Assembly (NCBI GenBank): GCA_002335345.1
Contig: DDCS01000137.1
Location: forward strand, 1-6,109
Source of the DNA: Flavobacteriaceae bacterium UBA2000
GTDB taxonomy: Bacteria > Bacteroidota > Bacteroidia > Flavobacteriales > Flavobacteriaceae
Reading direction: 5' to 3'
Length of the DNA: 6,109 bases
Shown one piece after another: positions 6,046 to 6,109 of this stretch (position 1 is its first letter; each line of letters starts with the position of its first letter). Below the pieces are notes generated by a model, which ran no database searches, had not been told where the DNA came from, and was given only the letters and a program-made list of their open reading frames with translations. A program made the translations under genes and the position numbers.

Positions 6046-6109
6046 TGAAATTCTCCTTTAAAAACCTTCATTACGGGACCGGTTAGCCAGATATTTCGAT
6101 AGGCAGAAT
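6042..6109 (-). CDS. dapF: Diaminopimelate epimerase, C-terminal 21 codons only
   Basis: Reading the minus strand from the right edge in the frame ending at TGA 6044-6042 gives SAYRNIWLTGPVMKVFKGEF plus a final Q. The pattern (IWLTGPV-x-x-VF-x-GE near the end) is the characteristic C-terminus of DapF, which converts LL- to meso-diaminopimelate for lysine and peptidoglycan synthesis. The catalytic cysteines lie outside the window. The stop overlaps the GTG of the acetyltransferase gene (GTGA), so dapF is the upstream member of the same operon. Identification rests on a short segment but is supported by the flanking mltG context that I recall from Flavobacteriia. Confidence 0.82.
   Translation of the reverse strand, partial: SAYRNIWLTGPVMKVFKGEFQ
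6046..6058 (-). promoter_or_regulatory. Shine-Dalgarno sequence for the GNAT gene
   Basis: On the minus strand AAAGGAG (6059 to 6053) lies 7 nt before the GTG start, inside the last codons of dapF (Lys-Gly-Glu). None of the other starts in the window has such a motif, and Bacteroidota seldom use one. It helps decide the GTG start, although chance occurrence through the dapF coding sequence (the family usually ends in a GE-containing tail) cannot be excluded. Confidence 0.45.

Noticed and set aside
5868..6086. A 72-codon plus-strand frame at the right end.
   Set aside because: It runs antisense to the GNAT gene and the dapF tail, both of which have family motifs and coupled overlaps; its translation shows no known motif.

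Overview
The window looks like a chromosomal segment from a member of the Bacteroidota, most likely class Flavobacteriia. The evidence is the DnaA type (sensor region with LTSDKAP and RLLSRFKWG), a type IX secretion C-terminal sorting domain on one protein, the near-absence of Shine-Dalgarno sequences, a TAnnTTTG-type -7 element, and a gene order I recall from flavobacterial genomes. All assignments come from reading motifs by eye; no database search was possible.

Plus strand, left half: the 3' part of dnaA (cut at the left edge) ends in a strong intrinsic terminator. Then come a low-molecular-weight protein tyrosine phosphatase, a secreted PQQ-type sugar dehydrogenase carrying a T9SS sorting domain, and, 3 nt further on, a short RsmI-like (tetrapyrrole methylase fold) SAM-dependent methyltransferase. 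The last two are probably cotranscribed.

Minus strand, right half, read from the right edge: the last 21 codons of dapF (diaminopimelate epimerase), a GNAT acetyltransferase whose GTG start overlaps the dapF stop (GTGA), mltG (endolytic murein transglycosylase) whose ATG overlaps the GNAT stop (ATGA), then a 133-nt AT-rich gap with a candidate promoter, and a membrane-anchored or exported lysozyme/transglycosylase-like protein. The two blocks converge, with only 18 nt between the methyltransferase and the lysozyme-like gene.

The minus-strand block has a cell-wall theme: DapF makes meso-diaminopimelate for the peptidoglycan stem peptide, MltG cuts nascent glycan strands at the inner membrane, and the lysozyme-like protein probably also acts on glycan. 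The plus-strand block mixes replication initiation, a phosphatase, an rRNA-methyltransferase-like enzyme and a secreted oxidoreductase. The last is the gene that fits its neighbours least. I found no mobile element, CRISPR array, tRNA, rRNA, riboswitch or convincing replication origin, and no gap over 300 nt. I see no evidence of a wholly new system. The items most worth following are the uncharacterised lysozyme-like protein, the short RsmI paralogue and the sugar dehydrogenase's position.
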